DNA of 64,000 nucleotides from the IMG/VR virus record IMGVR_UViG_3300026097_001223, positions 118,330-182,329 of that record. One strand, written 5' to 3'. Made by a program: the position numbers and the translations under genes. Of the stretch, positions 41,308 through 49,452 are shown one piece after another (the stretch's first letter is position 1; each line of letters begins with the position of its first letter). The notes under the pieces are model-generated. The model ran no database searches and was not told the DNA's origin. It worked only from the letters and a program-made list of their open reading frames with translations. The DNA comes from a virus.

Positions 41308-41847
41308 ATGAAAGAAGATATCTTCAAAGGCGACACTGATTATTGGCAGGTAGCCGAACTTATAAAAAATGTATACTTTAGCGAAGGAACGCTGGCTACG
41401 CTCATGGATTATGAACGTGTACTCGATCAGCTAGACATCTATGCTTTTCGTAATTGGGCACTAGGTGAACTGGTTGACGGTCCAGACATTTCGCGCTATA
41501 AGGTGAGTGCTACCTGGATGTATCCAATAAAAAACATGCCAGATCCTAGAGGCGCTGCTAGATTGTTGCCGTTTGATGCAGAAGTAAAATATAAAAAAAC
41601 CACAATCACTGTGCCTATCAAAGTCACAGATCCCAGTGACTTTCGCCCGGGAACACACAAGCCTAAATTGATAAAAAAACCTGTGTGGTTAGTAGAAATC
41701 ACACTGCCCAAGAGTCTCATGACCGACATACAAAAAGGCAGCATTGAGCTAGAAGACGAAATCATTGACCTCAGCGAAATTGAAGACAGTTACGCAGAGG
41801 ATCTCGATCAAGAACAGTACCAAGACACAGAAGAGACACAACTATGA
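41308..41847 (+). CDS. conserved phage protein, 179 aa, unknown
   Basis: ATG 41308 chosen because the TAAATA box sits 5 bases upstream; in-frame ATG 41281 would lie before the promoter. Soluble, with a folded first two-thirds (DYWQVAELIKNVYFSEGTLATLMDYERVLDQ) and an acidic tail (EDSYAEDLDQEQYQDTEE). Overlaps the next gene by ATGA. Probably a core phage gene, since it resumes the plus-strand run after the inserted minus-strand pair. Confidence 0.65.
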   Translation: MKEDIFKGDTDYWQVAELIKNVYFSEGTLATLMDYERVLDQLDIYAFRNWALGELVDGPDISRYKVSATWMYPIKNMPDPRGAARLLPFDAEVKYKKTTITVPIKVTDPSDFRPGTHKPKLIKKPVWLVEITLPKSLMTDIQKGSIELEDEIIDLSEIEDSYAEDLDQEQYQDTEETQL

Positions 41848-42371
41848 GCCTGGATTACAAAGACCTCGAGGGCATGCTTGACAACACTGTCAGTATTGAC
41901 AAATACGAAAGTAAAATGGGCGACGATGATGACATTGTTACTCTAGGGTTCATGGTTAAAGACGAACAGGCCGCCGACGATCTAGTGAATTGGTTTGAAA
42001 AAGGCTACGACTTTGTGATGGATGCTGATCGTTCACCCGGAGAAATCAAGCCAAATAGATTTCTTGTTTTTGTTGAACTCAAGCGCAGAACCAATGTGCC
42101 AGAGCATGTAGAAAGACTGTTGAATGATTTAGAAACTCTAACTGATCTTGATCTAGCTGATTGGAAGTTTGAATACAAGAAAAACAGTCAACCATGGAGT
42201 CAAGACGAACTCAGCAGACAGGTGCCACTGAGTCCTGCAACCTACCGTCGAGAAGAGCAAGCCTTTGATAGTGATCTCGATGCAATGAAAACCACTGCTG
42301 GACTTGACATAGAAGCCAAGCAAGTGGTTGATAAAGATCTCAAGGACATGCAAAACATCGCAGGTATCTAA
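41844..42371 (+). CDS. conserved phage protein, 175 aa, unknown
   Basis: Compact alpha/beta protein: IVTLGFMVKDEQAADDLVNWFEKGYDFVMDADRSPGEIKPNRFLVFVELKRR. Appears to be a core gene of marine T4-like phages of unknown role. Converges with the methyltransferase gene, overlapping it by 4 bases. Confidence 0.65.
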   Translation: MSLDYKDLEGMLDNTVSIDKYESKMGDDDDIVTLGFMVKDEQAADDLVNWFEKGYDFVMDADRSPGEIKPNRFLVFVELKRRTNVPEHVERLLNDLETLTDLDLADWKFEYKKNSQPWSQDELSRQVPLSPATYRREEQAFDSDLDAMKTTAGLDIEAKQVVDKDLKDMQNIAGI

Positions 42372-43102
42372 ATTTTGCGATAGCTGAAAAACAGTCTGTT
42401 GTTTGAGTCACGCTTGAACGTAAGCAAGTCTAGATTGTACTTTAATGCCAGTTCTTGTGCAACTTCAAAACTCCAAGGAAAAATATCGACATAAGGGCCG
42501 TTTTTATGTGAGATCCCTGGGTTGGCTCTTAGATAGAATGAGCCACCTGTTTTTAACAGATCTACACAATGAGAAAAACGAGCTTCGATCTCATCTCTGC
42601 TGTTAAAGTTAATACTGCCTAGTGCAATGACCACATCATATGTTTCTTTTAACACTGTGTACTCTAGTACATCAACCATGTAATCAGCATTGTCGTTGTA
42701 AGGATCAATGCCCACAATGTTCTGAACTCGTTCTTTAAATGGATGGTAGCCACAGCCAACATCCAATACTGCCTCTGGCTCTAGCTCGTTGATTTCTTTA
42801 ACCAAGCTCCAACCCGTATAATTGTAATCGTCAGTTCTTGGTCTCCACATTTCTTGAAAAAATCTATGGCTGTATTTTCTGTCGAGATCTGCTACAGCAT
42901 CTTCAATGGTTTTATCTAGATCAATTTCAAACCACGCTTCCTGCTCAATAGCTTGTATAAACTTGCGTTGCCTTGCCGGAGTCCACGGTAGGCTGTTGAG
43001 CACAGTGTGTTTATCTATGCTGTTTCTCACTGATTCAAAGCGATCTAAATGAAACGCTTCGTTGATTTTTTCAGTAACCAGTGCAAAAATTTTAGTGTTC
43101 AT
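42368..43102 (-). CDS. class I SAM-dependent methyltransferase, 244 aa
   Basis: SAM-binding motif I LDVGCGYHPFKERVQ, an acidic end of strand 2 (VGIDPYNDN), and motif IV-like YDVVIALGSINF with LLKTGGSFYLRANP after it. The start is ATG (43100-43102 on the complement), preceded by AAAGGAAA; the frame is open further upstream without such a site. Acceptor unknown; surface glycan or small-molecule methylation is possible. Minus-strand insertion between plus-strand genes. Confidence 0.82.
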   Translation of the reverse strand: MNTKIFALVTEKINEAFHLDRFESVRNSIDKHTVLNSLPWTPARQRKFIQAIEQEAWFEIDLDKTIEDAVADLDRKYSHRFFQEMWRPRTDDYNYTGWSLVKEINELEPEAVLDVGCGYHPFKERVQNIVGIDPYNDNADYMVDVLEYTVLKETYDVVIALGSINFNSRDEIEARFSHCVDLLKTGGSFYLRANPGISHKNGPYVDIFPWSFEVAQELALKYNLDLLTFKRDSNNRLFFSYRKI

Positions 43103-43132
43103 TAAAAAATTTCCTTTTCGAGCAAAAAAATG

Positions 43133-43138
43133 TAAATA
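43133..43138 (+). promoter_or_regulatory. late-type GTAAATAC box
   Basis: TGTAAATACC in the divergent gap, 46 bases before the ATG at 43185, which has its own AAAGGAA site. Confidence 0.4.
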
Positions 43139-43184
43139 CCAAGCAATTTTTTGCAATATAATATAATTATCTAAAAGGAAATAC

Positions 43185-43808
43185 ATGAAGTATATTTTTG
43201 TAGCTGGAGCACCGGGTAGTAAGTGGAGTTCAGTGGTTAAAAACATTTACTGGAGTCCAAGCTTGGATCAAAGTGACTATACAGAAGACAGAACCTATTG
43301 GCATGATGCCAGCGGCAAATATCAGCTTATGCACCTTGGCGCTTACTGGGATCCGGGCATGGAGTTCGGAAACAAGTTTGATCGGTTAAGCAGAACACCG
43401 CCAGAAATTGCAGAAAAAGAATTCCAACGTCCATTTAGAAAAGCCAAGGGCACTAAAATTATAAAAAGTCATGTGTTCTGTCATCAGTTGAATTATCTCA
43501 AAGAAGAGTTTCCAGATGATCCAAGGATTGTGGTACTGCGAGATTCAGACGCATGCCTGGGTTGGTGGGTGCGCTGTGGACACTTTGATATTACATATCC
43601 TGACTATGCAGAATACTATGTTGATTTAAAACACATGGCCAAGCAGATTGATCAGCAAAACACCGATGCAAGACAATTCTTGCAGGGAAATCCTGCAACC
43701 CAGGTACACAACAATCACGAACTTTGCCAGGCACTGGGCATACACCTACCGCCCAAGGAGTATGCTCAAGATTATGATAAAGCAAATATAGAAGTTTATC
43801 TAGCATGA
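43185..43808 (+). CDS. sulfotransferase-like P-loop protein, 207 aa
   Basis: N-terminal YIFVAGAPGSKWSSVVKNIYW resembles the PAPS-loop, KIIKSHVFCHQL and IVVLRDSDACLGWWVR sit where sulfotransferases have the SHxP and R..D blocks. Soluble. ATG follows AAAGGAA. Overlaps the TctA start by ATGA. Together with the genes at 6088, 28886, 39899 and 40605 it makes a set of divergent sulfotransferase-like proteins. Confidence 0.6.
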   Translation: MKYIFVAGAPGSKWSSVVKNIYWSPSLDQSDYTEDRTYWHDASGKYQLMHLGAYWDPGMEFGNKFDRLSRTPPEIAEKEFQRPFRKAKGTKIIKSHVFCHQLNYLKEEFPDDPRIVVLRDSDACLGWWVRCGHFDITYPDYAEYYVDLKHMAKQIDQQNTDARQFLQGNPATQVHNNHELCQALGIHLPPKEYAQDYDKANIEVYLA

Positions 43809-45259
43809 TAGAAATAGTCGCCGCAGTACTAGCAGGTACCGTTTACGGGTTAATCATTGGCATTATACCCAGTGCCGGCGCTACTACTGGACTGGTAGCA
43901 CTGTTTGGATTTATCGGATGGTTCATGAGTTTTGATCCTTACCTGGGTGTGATATTCACTATGGCAGTTGTTGCTGCTAGTACCACAGGCGACAGTTTCA
44001 GTGGTGTATTGTTGGGTATACCTGGCGCCAACAGCGCGGCTGCTACAATGGTAGATGGATTTCCATTGGCACTGCAAGGACGAGCAACATATGCACTCAC
44101 AGCCGCAGTTGTAACAAGCACAGCAAACGGATTAATCTGGGGCACACTGACCTTTGCACTGTTGCCTTGGTACAGTCAGTTGATCATGGTGTTTGGTATT
44201 CCCGAGCTGTGGGCATTTGTTTTTCTTGCATTAACCACTGTGGGTTTTGTGAGCAGCAAATATTGGTTACGCAGCATACTGGCTATCCTAGTTGGGTGCT
44301 TTGTGGGCCTAATAGGTCTGGATCCAAACACAGCCGCAGATAGATTCACATTTGGCTGGGACTACCTAGGCGACGGTGTGCAGCTGATGCCGTTTGTAGC
44401 AGGACTGTTTGCAGTTCCAGAAATTGTAGATGGACTGGTCAACAGAAAACAAACTGCTGAAATTTCTCGAGAAGGGCAACGTGGACAAACCGTACAAGGT
44501 ATACGTGCTGTTTGGACGAATTGCTGGGACGGACTGCGTGGTGGAGTAATTGGTGCATTCATTGGACTGTTGCCCGGGCTTGGTGGAGCAATGAGTGATT
44601 GGATGGCCTATGGTGCAACCACAGCAGCAAACAAAAATGAATCAGTGCCATTTGGCAAAGGCAACATCAAAGGAGTAATTGGACCAGAAGGATCCAACAA
44701 TGCACAAAAAGCAACTTCAATGATTCCCACTGTGCTGTTTGGCATTCCAGGTGCCAGTTTTGCTGCCATTGTAATGGGGTTGTTTATGTATCTAGATTTT
44801 GAACTGGGCACGCCTGCGCTAGCTAGCGACACCAAGTTTTTTGACAGCATGTTTATAGGATTCATGGCCGCCACAGTGTTGGTATGTGCAATTTGTTTGA
44901 TGTTCACTAGACATATAGCCAAGATCACATACTTGCCATACTGGATTTACACACCAGCATTGCTGGCGTTTGTGGTGTGGTCTTGTGTTCAGTACACCGG
45001 CGGCTGGGAAGATTATGCTGTGTTTGTAATCTGTAGTGCGCTTGGTATATTTGCCAAGTATTACAAGTTCAGTCGTCCTAGTATGCTGATTGCATTTATT
45101 CTTGCAGAAAGAATAGAAGCACTTAGCCTGCAAATGAGCAACTTATATACCGTGGATATGTTGTTAGACCGTCCACTGTTTTTGACCCTGATAGCATGTG
45201 CTTTTGCAATGTTTGTCTGGGGTGTGTTCTTTAATCAGAACAAACTTGATTACACATGA
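43805..45259 (+). CDS. tctA: TctA, large membrane subunit of a tricarboxylate transporter, 484 aa
   Basis: About ten to twelve hydrophobic segments. Signatures of TctA: GIIPSAGATTGLVALFGF, a LLGIPGANSAAATMVDGFPLALQGRA block near residue 70-95, and a second, similar half with LLPGLGGAMSDWMAYG, GVIGPEGSNNAQKATSMIPTVLFGIPGASFAAI. Complete in length. Works with a periplasmic TctC, encoded 9 bases downstream; the third subunit TctB is not found in this window. Substrate is probably a carboxylate, not definable from sequence. A second TctA end is at the window start. Confidence 0.93.
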   Translation: MIEIVAAVLAGTVYGLIIGIIPSAGATTGLVALFGFIGWFMSFDPYLGVIFTMAVVAASTTGDSFSGVLLGIPGANSAAATMVDGFPLALQGRATYALTAAVVTSTANGLIWGTLTFALLPWYSQLIMVFGIPELWAFVFLALTTVGFVSSKYWLRSILAILVGCFVGLIGLDPNTAADRFTFGWDYLGDGVQLMPFVAGLFAVPEIVDGLVNRKQTAEISREGQRGQTVQGIRAVWTNCWDGLRGGVIGAFIGLLPGLGGAMSDWMAYGATTAANKNESVPFGKGNIKGVIGPEGSNNAQKATSMIPTVLFGIPGASFAAIVMGLFMYLDFELGTPALASDTKFFDSMFIGFMAATVLVCAICLMFTRHIAKITYLPYWIYTPALLAFVVWSCVQYTGGWEDYAVFVICSALGIFAKYYKFSRPSMLIAFILAERIEALSLQMSNLYTVDMLLDRPLFLTLIACAFAMFVWGVFFNQNKLDYT

Positions 45260-45268
45260 GGAAATAAT

Positions 45269-46327
45269 ATGATCAAAAAACTATTTGCCACTGCGGCACT
45301 AGCAGCGTCAATTTCGACGACGGCAATAGCCGAGTACACCATTGTTGTTCCACAAAAGCCAGGCGGTGGAACAACTGTTTGGACAGAAATTGTAACACAA
45401 CAGTTAGAGAAACATCTTGGCAAGGAAATCACACTGAAATTGATTCCAGGCGCACGTGACATTCCGGGTATTAATGCTTGGCACAATGAGTACCGCTTCG
45501 ATGATAAAACCATTGTGGTTACACACGGCGGCAACGGTGTGAGCTTTCTTCAGGAGCAGGTTGACTACAACTATGCAGATTATGAATCAATCGGCTTGAT
45601 GAACTTGAACATTATTGCTGGTAAAACAGCCGGCGATGACATGAGCAATCCAAGATTTGCAGCTGGTTCGGGCATGGTACCGGAAGCATTTGCTATGACT
45701 ATGTTGCTTTGTGGCCCGGAGAAGTCTGTAGATGAATACGTGGCATGTTTCAAGGATAACGTTAACTGGGTGCCAGGTATGAGTGGCGGAGAAAGACGCC
45801 TTGCATTCCAGCGTGGCGAGCTGAACGGTACTCGTGAAAATCCAGCAAAATTCAAGAGTTCAGTACAGCCATTGATTGATTCTGGTGATGCAGAAGTTTG
45901 GTTCCATCATGGCATTCTACAAACCGATGGTAGTCACGCAGATGACCCAAACTACCCAGGCATGCAGTTTGAAATTTTATTCAAACAGCGTTGGGGAGTT
46001 GCGCCGAGTGGTGAACTATACGATGCTTATAAACTGGTTAAAAGCTTCCGTGACGGACTACAGAAAGCAATATGGATAAACACAGGCAATCCAAACCGTC
46101 AAGAGCTGGTTGATGCACTCACAGCCATGGTCAACGATCCAGAAAGCATGGCAGTGATTGAGAGCAAGGTAGGGCAGTATGATTGGGTAATTGGCGACGC
46201 TGGTAATGCACATAGAGATACACTAATGACATTTGTCACAAAACCTGCGTTGAAAAACCTAGTGAAGTTTAATCAACAAGCACTTGGATTGAATAGTGTT
46301 TTAAAGTCTGAACTTTACGAAAAGTAA
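45269..46327 (+). CDS. tctC: TctC-type periplasmic binding protein, 352 aa
   Basis: Signal peptide MIKKLFATAALAASISTTAIA, then the family opening YTIVVPQKPGGGTTVWTEIVTQQL, which forms part of the ligand pocket, and KLIPGARDIPGINAWHNEY. Length is a little above the usual about 320. GAGGAAA precedes the ATG. Encoded right after TctA in the same operon, so it most likely supplies ligand to it. TctC sequences are diverse and ligand prediction is not possible here. Confidence 0.88.
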   Translation: MIKKLFATAALAASISTTAIAEYTIVVPQKPGGGTTVWTEIVTQQLEKHLGKEITLKLIPGARDIPGINAWHNEYRFDDKTIVVTHGGNGVSFLQEQVDYNYADYESIGLMNLNIIAGKTAGDDMSNPRFAAGSGMVPEAFAMTMLLCGPEKSVDEYVACFKDNVNWVPGMSGGERRLAFQRGELNGTRENPAKFKSSVQPLIDSGDAEVWFHHGILQTDGSHADDPNYPGMQFEILFKQRWGVAPSGELYDAYKLVKSFRDGLQKAIWINTGNPNRQELVDALTAMVNDPESMAVIESKVGQYDWVIGDAGNAHRDTLMTFVTKPALKNLVKFNQQALGLNSVLKSELYEK

Positions 46328-46336
46328 AAAACCGAG

Positions 46337-46342
46337 TAAATA
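46337..46342 (+). promoter_or_regulatory. late-type GTAAATAC box
   Basis: GAGTAAATACACTC, 25 bases before the ATG at 46368; the box is flanked by a short inverted repeat CGAGT/ACTCG. AAAGGAA site between. Confidence 0.5.
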
Positions 46343-46367
46343 CACTCGTTAACAAAAGGAATTCCTG

Positions 46368-47048
46368 ATGACAATCGATAAATCATCTTTCTCTAGCAAC
46401 TGGGCATACGGCCAAGCTAAGAGTAACTATCATTTCAACAATGATCTACTAGACAAAATGGGTCAATACTCATTTGCAGCTGGTCGCTTTGAGGGCGATT
46501 GGAATGCAGAACTTGAAACTGTCAAAGCCAGCATTGCTCCATTGAATTGGAGAAACAGAAAAGACACTGTAAGCGACATGATCGACGCCGAAGAAGCAGA
46601 TCTTGTAGCTGCAGGTGCACCTGCTGATATGACAATTTCAGACTATTACACAGGTGACTGGTCAAACATTCCTGTGATCAACAGCATGATTGACGTTTTT
46701 GGTCTCAACAATGTAGAAAAGAAACTGCATGTGCACAGTCTTGGGCAAGGCTGGAACATTCACATTGATAAACTGGAAGATCGCAATCCAAGCGATCCAA
46801 GTCGTGTTTATCGTTTTATGGTACAGCTAACTGATTGGGAACCTGGTCATTTTGTACTCTACGGTAACCACCATCATCAAGGTTGGAAAGCAGGTGATAT
46901 TACATGGTTTGACTGGGCAAATACCCCACACGCCACAGCAAACATGAACTACAAGCCAAGAATCATGCTCATGGTTACTGGTGTTGCAACTGCTAAAACT
47001 GACGAGTTTATCAACAACGCTACTATAAAAAATCGTTACTCAGTTTAA
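46368..47048 (+). CDS. 2-oxoglutarate/Fe(II) oxygenase, beta-hydroxylase-like, 226 aa
   Basis: Jelly-roll oxygenase resembling aspartyl/asparaginyl hydroxylases: first metal pair H131-x-D133 in WNIHIDKLED, second His near residue 188 in NTPHATANM, and an Arg near 197 (KPRIMLMVTG) for 2-oxoglutarate. The HxD...H triad is intact. Behind a late-type promoter. It overlaps the kinase gene by one base. Protein or small-molecule substrate is not known. Confidence 0.78.
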   Translation: MTIDKSSFSSNWAYGQAKSNYHFNNDLLDKMGQYSFAAGRFEGDWNAELETVKASIAPLNWRNRKDTVSDMIDAEEADLVAAGAPADMTISDYYTGDWSNIPVINSMIDVFGLNNVEKKLHVHSLGQGWNIHIDKLEDRNPSDPSRVYRFMVQLTDWEPGHFVLYGNHHHQGWKAGDITWFDWANTPHATANMNYKPRIMLMVTGVATAKTDEFINNATIKNRYSV

Positions 47049-47470
47049 TGATTAAAATTCTTGTTATGGGATTGCCAGGCTCCGGAAAGACCTGGCTTTC
47101 CCAACGTTTACAAAAACATCTCGAGTGTGCATGGTACAATGCAGATGCTCTTAGAGAAATGGCCAACGATTGGGAGTTTAATCAGGAGGCTAGACAACGT
47201 CAAGCTCTAAGAATGCGAAACATTGCTGACTTTGAACGCAATCAAGGCAAATCAGTTATCTGCGATTTTGTGTGCCCTACTAAAATTACACGAACATTGT
47301 TTAAAGCTGATGCTGTGATTTGGGTAGACACCATCGACAGCGGTAGATTTGAAGACACAAACCGTGTGTTTGAACCGCCAGAATCAGTTGATTATCATAT
47401 CACTGAACATTTATCAGATGCCGAGATTGCTGACCTAGCAGAGCAAATCAAGCATGACAGAGGTATCTAA
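47048..47470 (+). CDS. adenylylsulfate-kinase (CysC)-like P-loop kinase, 140 aa
   Basis: Walker A GLPGSGKT at residues 8-15, then WYNADALREMANDWEF and ICDFVCPT, matching the APS-kinase-type fold in which NADxxR and DF/VC blocks bind the substrate. Shorter than normal CysC (about 200), lacking part of the C-terminal region. Related kinases phosphorylate cytidine-diphosphoramidate and similar compounds, so the substrate may differ from adenylylsulfate. Overlaps DUF2061 downstream. Confidence 0.65.
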   Translation: MIKILVMGLPGSGKTWLSQRLQKHLECAWYNADALREMANDWEFNQEARQRQALRMRNIADFERNQGKSVICDFVCPTKITRTLFKADAVIWVDTIDSGRFEDTNRVFEPPESVDYHITEHLSDAEIADLAEQIKHDRGI

Positions 47471-47669
47471 AACAAGACACCTAGCAAAAGCAGTAACCTG
47501 GAGAGTTGTAGCCAGTATTACCACGGCCGCTATTGCATGGTATTTCGGCTTGCCAGCAAAAGCCGTTGGATTTGTGTTTGCAGCAGATTTAGTTATCAAG
47601 TTTGTTTTGTACTATATACATGAGAGAATATGGTACAAGCATATTAAATTTGGAGTGAAAGATGTTTGA
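47454..47669 (+). CDS. DUF2061 membrane protein, 71 aa
   Basis: Short membrane protein with ALAKAVTWRVVASITTAAIAWYF-type first helix region and FVLYYIHERIWYKHIKFG at the end. This is the DUF2061 pattern (WRxxxS...YYxHERxW), a family seen beside sulfate-activation and nucleotidyltransferase genes. Lies between the kinase and the nucleotidyltransferase, overlapping both. Role unknown. Confidence 0.85.
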   Translation: MTEVSKTRHLAKAVTWRVVASITTAAIAWYFGLPAKAVGFVFAADLVIKFVLYYIHERIWYKHIKFGVKDV

Positions 47670-48063
47670 TTGGAAAAAGCCTACAACACAGATGCTGGGC
47701 AGGTGGCAACCTTGGCACGATGGACACACTGCACTGTTTAAAAAAGCATTAGCAGAAACAGGGCAAGTGATTATCATGTGCAGAGATGTGCCCAAAGATG
47801 TTGAAGCAAATGCTCGGGTTCCTGGTCAGAACGACAATCCTTTTGACTACAGCAGGGTAGTAATAAATATAAGAGAAGGACTTGCAAAACACGGCTTTTA
47901 CGAAGACCAGCACTATGTGATAATGCAAGTGCCAAACATTGTGGACATCAGTTATGGACGCGGTGTAGGATATACATTCACTGAGCATGATCTCGGTGAT
48001 GACATTCACAGTATTTCTGCAACAAAGATTCGTGCAGAGATGAGAAACAAAGGCGAACTATAA
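47662..48063 (+). CDS. cytidylyltransferase-type nucleotidyltransferase, 133 aa
   Basis: HxGH superfamily nucleotidyltransferase: GRWQPWHDGH at residues 13-22 binds ATP or CTP phosphates and ISATKIR near residue 120 is the second signature. It would activate a sugar or phospho-compound by attaching a nucleotide. Clusters with a CysC-like kinase and DUF2061, suggesting one pathway, possibly for a surface glycan or phosphoramidate-like decoration; this is inference. Confidence 0.82.
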   Translation: MFDWKKPTTQMLGRWQPWHDGHTALFKKALAETGQVIIMCRDVPKDVEANARVPGQNDNPFDYSRVVINIREGLAKHGFYEDQHYVIMQVPNIVDISYGRGVGYTFTEHDLGDDIHSISATKIRAEMRNKGEL

Positions 48064-48072
48064 GGATTTAAA

Positions 48073-48537
48073 ATGAAACTAAGCGAAAACTTTACAATGG
48101 CAGAATTTACCAAAAGCCAAACAGCAGAGCGTAAAGGCATTGACAACACACCCGAAGGCGATCACTTGGAAGCTGCCAAAGCATTGTTTGAAAATGTTGT
48201 ACAGAAAGTGAGAGATCACTTTGGACCTACAGTGATCAATTCAGGCTATCGTTCGCCAGAGCTGAACGAAGCAGTTGGCGGAAGTTCACGTTCACAGCAT
48301 TGCAAAGGTGAAGCGGCTGACATTGAAGTACCGGGCGTGCCAAATGCAGAGCTAGCAGAATGGATCCGTGACAACTTGGAATTTGACCAACTGATCCTTG
48401 AGTTTTACACTCCAGGCATTCCAGATTCGGGTTGGGTACACGTTTCATATCTTGCAGACGGTGACAATCGCGGTGAGTGCCTGACAGCAACTCGCATTAA
48501 TGGTAAAACTGAGTATTCAGTAGGGATCAATGGCTGA
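48073..48537 (+). CDS. peptidase M15-type endolysin, 154 aa
   Basis: Zinc-dependent peptidase of the D-Ala-D-Ala carboxypeptidase or endopeptidase family, cutting peptidoglycan peptides. INSGYRSPELNEAVGG, then SQHCKGEAADIEV (the HxxGxAxD zinc pattern, His near 76 and Asp near 83) and GWVHVSY with the third zinc His. Single domain without signal peptide, so a holin or other exit is needed; none was confidently seen. Followed by spanin-like genes, forming a lysis cassette. AAGGAT site. Confidence 0.88.
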   Translation: MKLSENFTMAEFTKSQTAERKGIDNTPEGDHLEAAKALFENVVQKVRDHFGPTVINSGYRSPELNEAVGGSSRSQHCKGEAADIEVPGVPNAELAEWIRDNLEFDQLILEFYTPGIPDSGWVHVSYLADGDNRGECLTATRINGKTEYSVGING

Positions 48538-48691
48538 GTGTACTCATTGTTTTAATCAGTGTCATCAAGACAAGCCAATCACTATTCACATCAATGGTAG
48601 TGACATTGGCTTACCTGAGTACGTAACACTGTGCCAACAATGTCAATGCAGCGATTGCAAAAAGCAGAGCAAAGAAGAAGATGGGGATTAA
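48530..48691 (+). CDS. small Cys-rich protein, possible zinc-binding, 53 aa
   Basis: ATG 48530 overlaps the endolysin stop by 8 bases. Contains CTHCFNQC and CQQCQCSDC clusters that could hold one or two metals. Stop at 48691 overlaps the next gene. Below the usual size cut-off but well placed. Unknown role inside the lysis cassette. Confidence 0.55.
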   Translation: MAECTHCFNQCHQDKPITIHINGSDIGLPEYVTLCQQCQCSDCKKQSKEEDGD

Positions 48692-49142
48692 ACTAGCAGG
48701 AGCAATGGCACTAGTACTTGCACTGGTACTAGCGGCTTTTTACTGGTACTACTCTGACACTCAGGAACGCATTGGAGTGCTGAGAGAAAACAATGCACGT
48801 CTTGAAATTGCAGTACAAACGTCCGAAGCAAGTTTAAAAACCATGCAGTCAGAAATGACTCGACTCAGTGATCTTGCTAGCAATCTGCAAGCTGATCTTC
48901 AACGTGCAGAAGCATACGGCGACGAACTGCGTACAAAGCTCAGAGAGCACAATCTCACAGCACTGGCTATAAAAAAGCCAGGTCAACTAGAAGGTAAAAT
49001 GAATGGCGCTACAGCAAAACTATGGCGTGAAATCATGTCTGATACCGGCGGCAATGGTAGCAAGCCTCTTCCTCAGTGGTTGCAGCCTATTCCCGAGTCC
49101 GGAACCCAAGACACAGATAGTAACACAGATACAGAAAACTGA
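48681..49142 (+). CDS. Rz-like inner-membrane spanin, 153 aa
   Basis: N-terminal membrane anchor (LAGAMALVLALVLAAFYWYY, residues 5-24), then a coiled-coil periplasmic domain (RENNARLEIAVQTSEASLKTM, LQADLQRAEAYGDELRTKLREH), as expected for an i-spanin. It is followed in a different frame by an overlapping lipoprotein gene (140-base overlap). This nested layout is the classical Rz/Rz1 arrangement, in which the two proteins bridge the inner and outer membranes during lysis. Confidence 0.75.
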   Translation: MGIKLAGAMALVLALVLAAFYWYYSDTQERIGVLRENNARLEIAVQTSEASLKTMQSEMTRLSDLASNLQADLQRAEAYGDELRTKLREHNLTALAIKKPGQLEGKMNGATAKLWREIMSDTGGNGSKPLPQWLQPIPESGTQDTDSNTDTEN

Positions 49143-49452
49143 GATTCCTGTTGTTGCTAGGCCAAAGCCGGTACAACTGGTTGACACGCAGATCTTTGTG
49201 GTCAATCAAGACAACTATGACGAATTTGTAAAACAGTTCACTGAAATCAACGGCGACCTGGCCTATGTTGCTCTAGCCATCAAAGACTACGAAAACCTTG
49301 CCTTAAACATCTCAGAACTCAAAAGATATATTGACCAACAACAGGAAATCATTGTATACTATGAACGTGCAGTATCACCAGAAGACACACAAGAATCTGA
49401 TGATGTTGACGCCAGTAACGTACTAAGTGAAACTACTGTTGGCAATCAGTGA
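49003..49452 (+). CDS. Rz1-like outer-membrane lipoprotein spanin, 149 aa
   Basis: Signal peptide ending in lipobox LSGC (CLIPAAMVASLFLSGC), so it is a lipoprotein. Its start lies inside the i-spanin gene in another frame. Larger than the classical about 60-residue Rz1: a proline-containing stretch (RPKPVQL) is followed by a soluble helical domain (KRYIDQQQEIIVYYERAV). It probably contacts the coiled coil of its partner. Overlaps the next gene by four bases. Confidence 0.72.
   Translation: MALQQNYGVKSCLIPAAMVASLFLSGCSLFPSPEPKTQIVTQIQKTEIPVVARPKPVQLVDTQIFVVNQDNYDEFVKQFTEINGDLAYVALAIKDYENLALNISELKRYIDQQQEIIVYYERAVSPEDTQESDDVDASNVLSETTVGNQ

Noticed and set aside
45269-46327. Search for a TctB gene next to TctA/TctC
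   Set aside because: No small four-helix ORF was found between or beside them, so TctB was not annotated.
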